A stretch of DNA of 64,000 nucleotides, taken from Streptomyces sp. HUAS YS2. GTDB taxonomy: Bacteria > Actinomycetota > Actinomycetes > Streptomycetales > Streptomycetaceae. Every line of letters starts with the position of its first letter. The first letter of the stretch is position 1. A program made the translations under genes and the position numbers. Shown here in pieces: positions 15,532 to 24,171 of the stretch. The DNA is taken from the NCBI RefSeq assembly GCF_033343995.1, contig NZ_CP137573.1, positions 6,791,001-6,855,000 of the forward strand, given 5' to 3'. The notes under the pieces were generated by a model, which did no database searches, was not told where the DNA came from, and saw nothing but the letters and a program-made list of their open reading frames with translations.

Positions 15532-18500
15532 GGCTGCACCGGCTGGTCGTCACCGGCTTCGGCCCGTTCGGCGGCACGCAGGAGATCGACTTCGACGCGC
15601 TGTCGTCGGCCGGGCTCTTCCTGCTCCACGGACCGACCGGCGCGGGCAAGACGTCGGTCCTCGACGCGGTCTGCTACGCCCTGTACGGGGCCGTGCCCGG
15701 CGCCCGGCAGAGTCCCGGGACCTCGCTGCGGAGCGACCACACCCCGCCCGGAACGTACACCGAGGTGCTCCTCGAACTCACCGTGGGGGAAAGGCGGTTG
15801 GAGATCACCCGCCGTCCGGCGCAGCAGCGCCCCAAGAAGCGCGGCGGCGGCTTCACCACCGAGAAGGCGCAGAGCTGGCTGCGGGAGTACGACGCGGGGA
15901 CCGGGGCCTGGCAGGGGCTCAGCCGCTCGCACCAGGAGATCGGCGAGGAGATCACCCAGCTCCTCGGGATGAGCCGCGAGCAGTTCTGCCAGGTCGTGCT
16001 GCTGCCGCAGGGCGACTTCGCCCGCTTCCTGCGGGCCGACGCGGAGGCCCGCGGCAAGCTGCTCGGCCGGCTCTTCGACACCCGACGGTTCGCCGCGGTC
16101 GAGGACCGGCTCGCCGAGCTGCGGCGGGCCGCGGAACAGCAGGTGCGCGAGGGCGACGAGCGGCTGCTCGCGCTCGCCCAGCGCATGGCCGAGGCGGCCG
16201 GCGGCGGCGCGGTCGAGGAGCGGCCGGGGGAGCCCGGGCTCGCCGAGGCGGTGCAGGTACGGGCCGCGGTCGCGCGCTCCGAGGCGCGCGAGGCGCTCGA
16301 CGTCGCCGACCTCGGGCTGGCCGCGGCCGAGAGTCGGCAGGCGGCGGCCCGCCGGCGGCTCGACGAGGAGCGGGAACTCGCCGCCCTCCAGCAGCGTCAT
16401 GCCGAGGCGCTGCGCCGGCGGGCGGAGCTCGACGCACGGCGCGGCGAGCGGGACGCCTGGCAGGCGACGCTCGACCGGGCGCGCAAGGCCGACCTCGTCG
16501 CGCCCGCGCTGGACCTGCGGGACGAGGCCGAGCGCGCGCACGCCACGGCGGCGAGCGTCCGGGAGCGGACCAGGTCCGAGCTGCACCCCGATCTCGTCGA
16601 CGAGGGCGCGGAGCGGCTCTCCCGTCTGGAGGCCGAGCTGCGCGAGCGGCTCGGCGGGCTCGACGCGGCGCGCCGCGCCGAGCGGCGCAGCGCCGAGATC
16701 GGCGAGGAGCTGGCGGTCCTGGATCGCCAGGCCCGGGCCGACGACGAGACCCTGCAGGACGCGAACGCCTGGCTGGCCGACTGGGAGACCCGGCGCACGG
16801 TCCTCCAGGACCGGGTCGACGCCGCACAGGAGGCGACGACCCGCGCGGAACACCTCGCGGGCCGCCTGGAGCCCGCCCGTCGCCGCCTCGAAGCGGCTTG
16901 CCGCCGGGACGAGTTGGCGAAGCGGGTGACGGAGGGCGCGTCCCTCCTGACGGCGGCGCGCGAGGCCCGCAACACGGCGAAGGAGACCTGGCTCGACGTC
17001 AAGTCCCGCCGCCTCCAGGGGATCGCCGCCGAACTGGCCGCCGCCCTGACCGACGAGGCCCCCTGCCAGGTCTGCGGCTCGATGGTCCACCCGGCCCCCG
17101 CCCGCACCGAGGCCGGCCACGTCGACCGCGCCACGGAGGACGCCGCGTACGAGGCCTTCACGAAGGCGGAACAGTCCCACGCCACGGCCGAACGCGACCT
17201 CGCGGTCACCCGCGAGTCCTGGGCCACGGCCCGAGCGGAAGTCCTGACGGGCCACGGCCCCGCCGCAGCGGGCAGAACCATCCCGTCCCAGGGCACGGGC
17301 GCGGAGCCGACGGCTGCCGGCACGGACCGGACCGCCGACGTCCCGGTGGGGGTTGCCGCGTGCTCCTCGGGGCTCCACGGGCGGCCTGCGGCCGTGGCTC
17401 TCGATGCGGGCTGGGTGGACGTGTCCTCCACGCTCGCCGATCCCACCGTTGTCGAACTCGACGACGAGGTGCGGCAGTTGGAGCGAGAGTACGCCGACGC
17501 CAGGGCTCTCGCCGCTGAGACGCATGCGCGGCGGGAGGCGTTGGCGCGGGGGGAGCGGGAGTCGGAGGAGCGGGTGGCCGCGCGGCAGGAGGCCGAGCGG
17601 CGGGTCGCCGCGCGGACCTCGCGGCGCGAGGCGCTCGACGGGCAGCGGGCCTCCCTCGACGCCGAGGCCGCCCGGGGGCGGGGCGAGGCCGCGAGCGTCG
17701 CCGAGCACGCGACGCTGCTGGAGCGGCGGATCGCGATCCTCGTCGCCGCCGCCGAGTCCGTACGGGCCGTCGAGGTGACCGCCGAGCGGCTCAAAGAGGC
17801 CGACGACCGGCTCGCCGACGCCGCCTTCCGCGCCGGGTTCGACACCCCGGCCGCCGCCGCGGCGGCACTCGTCGACGACGGCCGCCGCCGCGAACTGCAG
17901 CACCGCCTCGACGCCTGGCAGGCGGAGGACGCCGCGGTCGCCGACCGGCTCCGCGACCCGGAGACCCGCGCCGCGGCCGACCGCCCGCCGGCCGACCCGG
18001 CGAACGCCGAGACCTCGCACACCGCCGCCGAACGCGCGCTGCGCGTCGCCGACTCAGCCCTCGCGGCCGTACGCGACCGGTGCGCCGCGCTCGACCGGCT
18101 GTCCCGGCAGGCGGACGACGAGGTCCGCCGGCTCGGCCCGCTCCGCGAGGAGTACGACCGGGTCGCCCGGCTCGCCGGGCTCACGGCCGGCACCTCCGCG
18201 GACAACGAGCGCAAGATGCGCCTGGAGTCGTACGTGCTCGCGGCCCGCCTGGAACAGGTCGCCGCCGCCGCGACCGCCCGCCTCCAGCGCATGTCCTCCG
18301 GCCGCTACACGCTCGTCCACTCCGATGCCCGCTCCGGCGGCAAGCGGGCCGGTCTCGGCCTGCACGTCGTCGACGCGTGGACCGGCAACGAGCGGGACAC
18401 AGCGACGCTCTCCGGCGGCGAGACCTTCTTCGCCTCGCTGGCCCTGGCCCTCGGCCTCGCCGACGTCGTCACCGACGAGGCCGGCGGCGTCCGGCTCGAC

Positions 18501-18704
18501 ACGCTCTTCATCGACGAGGGCTTCGGCAGCCTGGACGACCAGACCCTCGACGAGGTCCTGGACGTCCTCGACTCGCTCCGCGAGCGCGACCGCAGCGTCG
18601 GCATCGTCAGCCACGTACCCGACCTGCGCCGCCGCATCCCCGCCCAGCTGGAGGTGGTCAAGGAGCGGCACGGCTCCGCGGTGCGGCTCCGCGTCAGCGG
18701 CTGA
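15528..18704 (+). CDS. sbcC: Exonuclease SbcCD subunit C (Rad50-like ATPase)
   Basis: A 1058-residue SMC-type ATPase. Walker A GPTGAGKT is at residues 35-42. Long coiled-coil arms flank a zinc-hook CQVC at about 513-516. The ABC signature LSGGE lies near 961-965 and Walker B LFIDEGFGSLDD near 990. It partners SbcD: ATP binding and hydrolysis open and close the nuclease site, and the zinc hooks join two complexes. The stretch 570-620 (around nucleotides 17240-17410) is a less coiled, Gly/Pro-rich insertion. The gene overlaps sbcD by GTGA and its 3' end overlaps the convergent Lrp gene by 11 bases. Confidence 0.95.
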   Translation: MRLHRLVVTGFGPFGGTQEIDFDALSSAGLFLLHGPTGAGKTSVLDAVCYALYGAVPGARQSPGTSLRSDHTPPGTYTEVLLELTVGERRLEITRRPAQQRPKKRGGGFTTEKAQSWLREYDAGTGAWQGLSRSHQEIGEEITQLLGMSREQFCQVVLLPQGDFARFLRADAEARGKLLGRLFDTRRFAAVEDRLAELRRAAEQQVREGDERLLALAQRMAEAAGGGAVEERPGEPGLAEAVQVRAAVARSEAREALDVADLGLAAAESRQAAARRRLDEERELAALQQRHAEALRRRAELDARRGERDAWQATLDRARKADLVAPALDLRDEAERAHATAASVRERTRSELHPDLVDEGAERLSRLEAELRERLGGLDAARRAERRSAEIGEELAVLDRQARADDETLQDANAWLADWETRRTVLQDRVDAAQEATTRAEHLAGRLEPARRRLEAACRRDELAKRVTEGASLLTAAREARNTAKETWLDVKSRRLQGIAAELAAALTDEAPCQVCGSMVHPAPARTEAGHVDRATEDAAYEAFTKAEQSHATAERDLAVTRESWATARAEVLTGHGPAAAGRTIPSQGTGAEPTAAGTDRTADVPVGVAACSSGLHGRPAAVALDAGWVDVSSTLADPTVVELDDEVRQLEREYADARALAAETHARREALARGERESEERVAARQEAERRVAARTSRREALDGQRASLDAEAARGRGEAASVAEHATLLERRIAILVAAAESVRAVEVTAERLKEADDRLADAAFRAGFDTPAAAAAALVDDGRRRELQHRLDAWQAEDAAVADRLRDPETRAAADRPPADPANAETSHTAAERALRVADSALAAVRDRCAALDRLSRQADDEVRRLGPLREEYDRVARLAGLTAGTSADNERKMRLESYVLAARLEQVAAAATARLQRMSSGRYTLVHSDARSGGKRAGLGLHVVDAWTGNERDTATLSGGETFFASLALALGLADVVTDEAGGVRLDTLFIDEGFGSLDDQTLDEVLDVLDSLRERDRSVGIVSHVPDLRRRIPAQLEVVKERHGSAVRLRVSG

Positions 18705-19140
18705 TCGCCCGCCGGGCGAGCGGCGAGGAGTACACGACGCTCGTCGTCACCGACCCGAGTGTGGCGACCTTCCCGGAGATCTGCTCCAGGTGCTTCATCG
18801 ACCGCGCGGCGACCTTCAGGACGAAGCAGTCGTCACCGGTGACGTGGTGCGCCTCCAGGATCTCCGGCGTGGTGTCGAGCAGGTCGTGGAACGGCTTGTA
18901 GTTCCCGTTCGGGTACCGAAGCCGGACGAACGCGAGGATCGGCAGCCCGAGCCGCTCCTGGTCGACCACCGCCGTGTACCCGGAGATCACTCCGGCCTCC
19001 TCCATCCGCCGCACGCGCTCGGTCACCGCGGACGCCGACATGGAGACCGCTTTGGCGAGTTCGGTGAAGCTGGCCCGGCCCTGGTTCTGCAGGGCTTCGA
19101 GGATGCGCCAGTCCGTGGCGTCCGGTGAGTATCCCGTCAT
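18694..19140 (-). CDS. Lrp/AsnC family transcriptional regulator
   Basis: The 148-residue protein has an N-terminal winged helix (DATDWRILEALQNQGRASFTELAKAVSMSASAVTERVRRMEEAGVISGY) and a C-terminal RAM/ACT-like ligand domain with GDDCFVLKVAARSMKHLEQI. These regulators bind amino acids and act as octamers on amino-acid metabolism genes. The ATG at 19140 is chosen because a TTG 12 codons earlier lies inside the upstream inverted repeat and adds unconserved residues. No obvious target is adjacent: sbcC is convergent and the DUF885 gene lies upstream on the same strand. Confidence 0.9.
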   Translation of the reverse strand: MTGYSPDATDWRILEALQNQGRASFTELAKAVSMSASAVTERVRRMEEAGVISGYTAVVDQERLGLPILAFVRLRYPNGNYKPFHDLLDTTPEILEAHHVTGDDCFVLKVAARSMKHLEQISGKVATLGSVTTSVVYSSPLARRAISR

Positions 19141-19160
19141 GCGCGCCAGGGAACAGGGAA

Positions 19161-19191
19161 ATCCCCGGACGATCAAGCGATGTCCGGGGAT
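19161..19191. promoter_or_regulatory. Inverted repeat upstream of lrp-type gene
   Basis: ATCCCCGGAC (19161-19170) and its exact complement (19182-19191) flank an 11-base spacer. The arms extend by a further four paired bases beyond one mismatch. The repeat lies between the end of the DUF885 gene and the start of the Lrp gene, both on the minus strand, so it could be an Lrp operator or a terminator for DUF885. No T-run follows, which slightly favours an operator. Confidence 0.45.
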
Positions 19192-19249
19192 GTCCCACGG
19201 TGCGAACCCGCCGTGTCAGGGCCGGGACCCTGTCGGGGCCGAGACCGTG

Positions 19250-20950
19250 TCAGAGCTTCGAGATCTCGTCCACCAGGTCGTCCAGGCCCAGCGGCCCCTG
19301 GGACAGCGCCGCCATGTGCCAAGCCTTCGCGTCGAACGCGTCGCCGTGCGCGGCCCGCGCGTTCTCCCGGCCCAGCAGCCAGGCCCGCTCGCCGAGCTTG
19401 TAGCCGATGGCCTGCGCCGGCATCGACAGGTACCGGGTCAGCTCGCTCTCCACGAACGACGCCGGACGGCTGCTGTGCTGCTGGAAGAACTCCTGGGCCA
19501 GCTCCGGGGTCCACCGCTCGCCCGGGTGGAACGGCGAGTCCGCCGGGATCTCCAGCTCCAGGTGCATGCCGATGTCGACGATCACCCGACAGGCGCGCAT
19601 CATCTGCCCGTCCAGGTAGCCGAGCCGGCGCTCGGGGTCCGGCAGGAAGCCCAGCTCGTCCATGAGCCGCTCCGCGTACAGCGCCCAGCCCTCGGCGTTG
19701 GCGGAGACCCCGCCGATCGTCGCCTGGTAGCGGGACAGCCGGTCCGCGACGTGCACCCACTGCGCGATCTGCAGGTGGTGGCCGGGAACACCCTCGTGGT
19801 ACCAGGTCGACACCAGGTCGTACACCGGGAACCGGGTCTCGCCGTCGACCGGCAGCCAGGTGCGGCCGGGGCGGGAGAAGTCCTCCGAGGGGCCGGTGTA
19901 GTAAGGGGCCGCCGCGCCGCCCGGCGGGGCGATCCGCGACTCCACCTTCCGTACCCGCTCGGCGAGTTCGAAGTGGGTGCCGTCCAGCGCCTCGATCGCC
20001 TCGTCCATCAGCTCCTGCAGCCAGACCCGGACCTCCTCGACGCCCTCGATGTGCGTGCCGTGCACGTCGAGGTGGGCGAGCGCCTCCCAGGGCCCCGACC
20101 CCGGCAGGATCTTGTCCGCCTCGGTCCGCATCTCGCCGAGCAGCCGGTGGTACTCGGCCCAGCCGTACGCGTAGGCCTCGTCCAGGTCGAAGTCCGTGCC
20201 GTTGAAGTACCGTGACCAGCGCCGGTAGCGCTCCCGGCCCACCGTGTCCGGGGCGTCGGCGACGGCCGGCGCGTACACGTCGCGCATCCAGTCCCGCAGT
20301 GCCGCCACCGCGGCGGTCGCGTCGCGCGCGGCCTCGTCCAGTTCGGCCCGCAGCTCCTCCGGCCCGCCGCCGGCGAACTCCTCGAACCAGCCGCGCGCCG
20401 CACCGTCGTTGCCCGACCACTCGGTGAGCTGCTCGACGAACGTGGCCGTCGGGCGGGGGCCGCCCAGCAGCTTGCGCTCCAGACCCAGTTCGAGCGAGGC
20501 GCGGTAGCCCTCCAGAGCGGCCGGGACGGCGCGCAGCCGCGCGGCGACGGCCGCCCAGTCCTCGGCGGTCTCGGTCGGCATCACGGTGAACACGATCCGC
20601 ACGCTGTGCGCGGGCGAGCGCATGTTGCTCACCGCGCACAGACCCTCGTCGGCCTCGTGGACGGCGAGTTCGGCGGTCAGCCGCTCGCGCAGCAGCCGGC
20701 CGCAGCGGCGTTCGGCGTCCGCGTCCGCGCCCGGACGGCGTTCGGCCTCGTCGAGCAGGGCGAGGGTGCGGCGAGCGAGTTCGGCCACTTCCTCCTGACC
20801 GGCGGGGGAGAAGTCCGGAAGACGGCCGGCGCTCTCTTTGACTCCCAGGTAGGTACCGGTGATCGGGTCGAGGGCGATGAGTTCGTCGACGTAGGTGTCG
20901 GCGACCTGGCGGGGCAGCGGGCTGCTGGAAGTCTCTGGCATGCGGCTCAT
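19250..20950 (-). CDS. DUF885 family protein (metallopeptidase-like)
   Basis: The 566-residue protein belongs to the DUF885 family. A zinc-binding-like motif TWYHEGVPGHHLQIAQ lies at about residues 380-395 (H-E-x5-H-H pattern), supported by the later YAERLMDELGFL and FVESELTRYLSMPAQAIGYKLG. These features relate it to gluzincin-type metallopeptidases; members are predicted carboxypeptidases, but few are characterised. No signal peptide is seen, so it is probably cytosolic. The ATG (MSRMPE) has GGAGG at suitable spacing. Confidence 0.87.
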   Translation of the reverse strand: MSRMPETSSSPLPRQVADTYVDELIALDPITGTYLGVKESAGRLPDFSPAGQEEVAELARRTLALLDEAERRPGADADAERRCGRLLRERLTAELAVHEADEGLCAVSNMRSPAHSVRIVFTVMPTETAEDWAAVAARLRAVPAALEGYRASLELGLERKLLGGPRPTATFVEQLTEWSGNDGAARGWFEEFAGGGPEELRAELDEAARDATAAVAALRDWMRDVYAPAVADAPDTVGRERYRRWSRYFNGTDFDLDEAYAYGWAEYHRLLGEMRTEADKILPGSGPWEALAHLDVHGTHIEGVEEVRVWLQELMDEAIEALDGTHFELAERVRKVESRIAPPGGAAAPYYTGPSEDFSRPGRTWLPVDGETRFPVYDLVSTWYHEGVPGHHLQIAQWVHVADRLSRYQATIGGVSANAEGWALYAERLMDELGFLPDPERRLGYLDGQMMRACRVIVDIGMHLELEIPADSPFHPGERWTPELAQEFFQQHSSRPASFVESELTRYLSMPAQAIGYKLGERAWLLGRENARAAHGDAFDAKAWHMAALSQGPLGLDDLVDEISKL

Positions 20951-20990
20951 CCTGGCCCCTCCGGCGTCTCCGCGTCACCCTCGAACGATC

Positions 20991-21488
20991 TCACTCGGCT
21001 GACAAGAGAGCGCCCGGAACCGGCGGCAGCAGCGGCCCGCATTCCCACTGCTGGAAGATCAGCCGGGTCTCCACGCGCGCCACCTCGCGCCGTGAGGTGA
21101 ACTCGTCCAGCACGAGTCTTTGCAGGTCAGCCGTGTCTGCGACGGCCACGTGGACCAAGTAGTCGTCGGGACCCGTCAGATGGAACAGGGCCCGCGACTC
21201 CGGCAAGGCGCGAATACGTTCGACGAACGGACCGATCAGTTCGCGACGGTGGGGCCGAACCTGGACCGAGAGCAGAGCCTCCAGGCCGCGGCCGAGTTTG
21301 GCTGGATTCAGTCGTAGCTGGTTGCCCAGGATCACTCCCGTGCGGCGCAGCCGGGCCACCCGGTCCAGGCAGGTCGACGGGGCGACGCCGACCTCGGCGG
21401 CGAGCTCCCGGTAGGTGGTCCGGGCGTCGTTCTGCAAGAGGCGAAGAATGTGCAGATCGATCGGATCCAGTACGACAGAATCGGCCAT
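20991..21488 (-). CDS. Lrp/AsnC family regulator divergent from Cys/Met PLP enzyme
   Basis: A 165-residue Lrp-type regulator. The winged helix is at about residues 8-55 (LDPIDLHILRLLQNDARTTYRELAAEVGVAPSTCLDRV) and the RAM domain at about 70-145 (RALFHLTGPDDYLVHVAVAD). A TACGTT -10-like box six bases before the ATG suggests a leaderless mRNA. Only 59 bp separate it from the divergent PLP enzyme gene at 21548, so that enzyme is its likely target, with an amino acid such as methionine or a branched-chain residue as ligand (inference). Confidence 0.9.
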   Translation of the reverse strand: MADSVVLDPIDLHILRLLQNDARTTYRELAAEVGVAPSTCLDRVARLRRTGVILGNQLRLNPAKLGRGLEALLSVQVRPHRRELIGPFVERIRALPESRALFHLTGPDDYLVHVAVADTADLQRLVLDEFTSRREVARVETRLIFQQWECGPLLPPVPGALLSAE

Positions 21489-21547
21489 GCGGCGAACGTA
21501 ACACGCCTCATTCGAGCTACTTTCCGGTATCCGTTCACAGTGCGGCC

Positions 21548-22747
21548 ATGGACTACGACGCCTCCACCCCCAGGGCTCTGGCCACCGAAGCCGTGCACGC
21601 CGGCCGTGAGGATCTCGCGGCACTCGGCCTGCACGCCCCGCCGCTCGACCTGTCGACGACCTACCCCTCGTACGACACCCGCGCGGAAGCGGCCCGCATC
21701 GACGACTTCGCCACCACCGGCGCCCGGCCCGACGGGCCGCCCGTCTACGCACGGCTCGACAATCCCACGACCGCCCGCTTCGAGGACGCCCTCGCCCGGC
21801 TCGAGGGGACCGAGAGCGCGGTCGCCTTCGCCAGCGGCATGGCGGCGCTCACCGCCGTCCTGCTGGCCCGGGCGAGCCTCGGCCTGCGCCATGTCGTGGC
21901 CGTCCGCCCGCTCTACGGCTGCAGCGACCACCTGCTCACCGCCGGGCTGCTCGGCACCGAGGTGACCTGGACCGACCCGGCGGGCGTCGCGGACGCGATC
22001 CGCCCGGACACCGGCCTCGTGGTGGTGGAGACCCCTGCCAACCCGACCCTGGCCGAGGTCGACATCGCGGCCCTCGCCCACTCGTGCGGCGCGGTCCCGC
22101 TGCTCGTCGACAACACCTTCGCCACCCCCGTGCTCCAGCAGCCGGTGCGCCACGGGGCACGGATCGTGCTGCACAGCGCGACGAAGTACCTCGGAGGGCA
22201 CGGCGACGTGCTCGGCGGCGTCGTCGCCTGCGACGAGGAGTTCGCCCGCACGCTGCGCCAGGTGCGCTTCGCCACCGGCGGCGTCCTGCACCCGATGGCC
22301 GGCTACCTGCTGCTGCGCGGCCTGTCCACGCTGCCGGTACGGGTCCGGGCGGCGTCGGCGACGGCCGCGGAGCTGGTCCGCCGGCTCGCCGCCGACCCGC
22401 GGATCGCCCGGGTCCACTACCCCAAGGTCGGCGGCGCGATGATCGCCTTCGAGGTGTACGGCGACCCGCACGACGTGATCGCCGGGGTCCGGCTGATCAC
22501 GCCGGCGGTCAGCCTGGGCAGCGTCGACACGCTGATCCAGCACCCCGCCTCCATCAGCCATCGCATCGTGGCCGAGGGCGACCGGCGCGCGGCGGGCGTC
22601 AGCGACCGGCTGCTGCGGATGTCCGTCGGCCTCGAGGACGTCGAGGACCTGTGGCGGGACCTGACGGAGGCGCTCAGCGCTCCGTCTGCTGGAACCGCTC
22701 GTGCGGAAGGCGGCCGGGTACCGGAGCCGCGTCCAGCCGCGCGGTGA
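21548..22747 (+). CDS. Cys/Met metabolism PLP-dependent enzyme
   Basis: The 399-residue protein is a gamma-family PLP enzyme of the cystathionine gamma-synthase / gamma-lyase / methionine gamma-lyase group. Visible are the N-terminal YARLDNPTTARFEDALARLEG, the PLP-phosphate region FASGMAALTA, the PLP-facing VDNTFATPVLQQP and the Schiff-base lysine motif LHSATKYLGGHGD. The sequence alone does not choose between transsulfuration and methionine or cysteine degradation; divergent pairing with an Lrp regulator favours a catabolic lyase. The last 24 residues are proline- and alanine-rich and are encoded in a stretch that overlaps the convergent GNAT gene by 74 bp, an unusually long tail-to-tail overlap. 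Confidence 0.88.
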   Translation: MDYDASTPRALATEAVHAGREDLAALGLHAPPLDLSTTYPSYDTRAEAARIDDFATTGARPDGPPVYARLDNPTTARFEDALARLEGTESAVAFASGMAALTAVLLARASLGLRHVVAVRPLYGCSDHLLTAGLLGTEVTWTDPAGVADAIRPDTGLVVVETPANPTLAEVDIAALAHSCGAVPLLVDNTFATPVLQQPVRHGARIVLHSATKYLGGHGDVLGGVVACDEEFARTLRQVRFATGGVLHPMAGYLLLRGLSTLPVRVRAASATAAELVRRLAADPRIARVHYPKVGGAMIAFEVYGDPHDVIAGVRLITPAVSLGSVDTLIQHPASISHRIVAEGDRRAAGVSDRLLRMSVGLEDVEDLWRDLTEALSAPSAGTARAEGGRVPEPRPAAR

Positions 22748-24095
22748 TCACCAGGGTGCCCTCCTCGATCTGGTAGTCGAGGGGGAGGTTCAGCGCCCGC
22801 ATCGCCGCGACCATGCCGGTGTTGGACGACTGCGTCACCGCGTAGACGCTCCCGCAGCCGTCCTCCACCGCCAGGGCCACCAGCCTGCGCAGCAGCTCCG
22901 AGCCGATGCCGCGGCGCTGCCAGTCGTCCTCCACCAGCAGGGCGACCTCCGTCTCGTCGCCGTCCCAGAGCAGGTGGCCGAGGGCGACGAGACGGCCGGA
23001 GGCGGTCTGCACCGCGAGGGTGCGGCCGTAGCGGGGGCTGAGCAGGTGGTTCAGGTAGCGGTCGGCGTCCGCCACCGGCCCGTGGTAACGCAGGCCGAGG
23101 GTGCGCTCGGAGCAGCGGTCGTGCATGGCGCGGGCGGCCGTCAGGTCGTTCTGGTCGGCGCGCCGGACGGTGATCTCGTTGCCCTCGGGGAGGGTGAGGA
23201 CGTCCTGGCTGCGCGGGATCCGCGGGCCGAGCCGGGCGTCGAGCTCGACGAGCGCGCGGGCCCGGGCGAACTCGGTGGGGGTGAACGGCAGATAGGGCCG
23301 CTCGATGGTGATCACCCCGCCGTTCGGGTCGCGCAGCCGCATCTCCGTCTCCTCCAGGACGCCCTCGACGGGTGCGGTCTCGCCGGTCGGGCGGCCGGAC
23401 AGCGAGACGGCGGGCAGCGAGTGGATGGTGCAGCGGCCGAGCAGCTGGCGCAGGGCCAGCGGGAGTTCGGCGGCGTCCAGGGCGGTGCGGGTGGCCAGGC
23501 CGATCAGCCGGGTCGGGGTGTCGACCAGGTCGTGGGCGTCCGCGCGCTCGATCCAGGTGCTGTGGCCGCCGGCCGCGGCGATCTCGTGGGTCAGCCGGGC
23601 GGCCGGGAGCGCGGCCGGGGCGCGCAGCAGGAACTCGTCGACCGTGCCGTCGGCGAGCGGGTGGGTCTGCAGCGTGAGGATGTCCACGCGGTGCCGGGCC
23701 AGCGCCGTGCACAGCGCGGCGAGACTGCCCGGGGCGTCCTGGACGGTGGTCCGCATCCGCCACAGGGTCGTCCCGCCGGGCTCGCCGTCGGCGGCGCGGT
23801 CGGTGTCTTCGGTGCGGTCGGTGCTCTGCGGCAGCGGGGCGGTCCCGCTGCCGCCGGGATCACCGGCGGGCGGCGCATGACTGTGCCGCCGGGCCCACCA
23901 TGTGTGGAAGGCCGCCGTGGCGACGAGCGCGATCGCCGAGAACACCAGCAGGTACGGACCGTCCGGTCCGTGCACGACGGTCTTGGCGATCGTGTCGGCC
24001 ACGACCACGGCCGTGAACAGGGCGGCCAGTTCGATCAGATCGTGCCGCCAGTGGTGCGGGCGGCGGGCACTCTTCGCAGATGTCACATCAGTCAT
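22674..24095 (-). CDS. Membrane-anchored ACT-GNAT fusion protein
   Basis: A 473-residue fusion. Two hydrophobic helices are near the N-terminus (about 22-38 and 48-65). A Pro/Gly linker leads to an ACT-like regulatory domain (about 113-160, MRTTVQDAPGSLAALCTALARHRVDILTLQ), then a helical middle region without clear homology. The GNAT acetyltransferase domain is C-terminal (about 310-450), with the acetyl-CoA loop VEDDWQRRGIGSELLRRLV. This suggests an acetyltransferase attached to the membrane and controlled by amino-acid binding. Related GNAT proteins in actinomycetes fuse to ligand domains to acetylate enzymes such as acetyl-CoA synthetase, but the substrate here is unknown. Confidence 0.78.
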   Translation of the reverse strand: MTDVTSAKSARRPHHWRHDLIELAALFTAVVVADTIAKTVVHGPDGPYLLVFSAIALVATAAFHTWWARRHSHAPPAGDPGGSGTAPLPQSTDRTEDTDRAADGEPGGTTLWRMRTTVQDAPGSLAALCTALARHRVDILTLQTHPLADGTVDEFLLRAPAALPAARLTHEIAAAGGHSTWIERADAHDLVDTPTRLIGLATRTALDAAELPLALRQLLGRCTIHSLPAVSLSGRPTGETAPVEGVLEETEMRLRDPNGGVITIERPYLPFTPTEFARARALVELDARLGPRIPRSQDVLTLPEGNEITVRRADQNDLTAARAMHDRCSERTLGLRYHGPVADADRYLNHLLSPRYGRTLAVQTASGRLVALGHLLWDGDETEVALLVEDDWQRRGIGSELLRRLVALAVEDGCGSVYAVTQSSNTGMVAAMRALNLPLDYQIEEGTLVITARLDAAPVPGRLPHERFQQTER

Positions 24096-24171
24096 GCATT
24101 CACTGTGACCGAGCGGTGTTGCGTGATCACGAACGCTTTGTGACTGACGGGTTAAGCGCCGATCTGGGGGA

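Noticed and set aside
13222..18020. Long minus-strand open frames opposite yigZ, sbcD and sbcC
   Set aside because: They are shadows of the three well-supported plus-strand genes and have no recognisable domains or ribosome sites.
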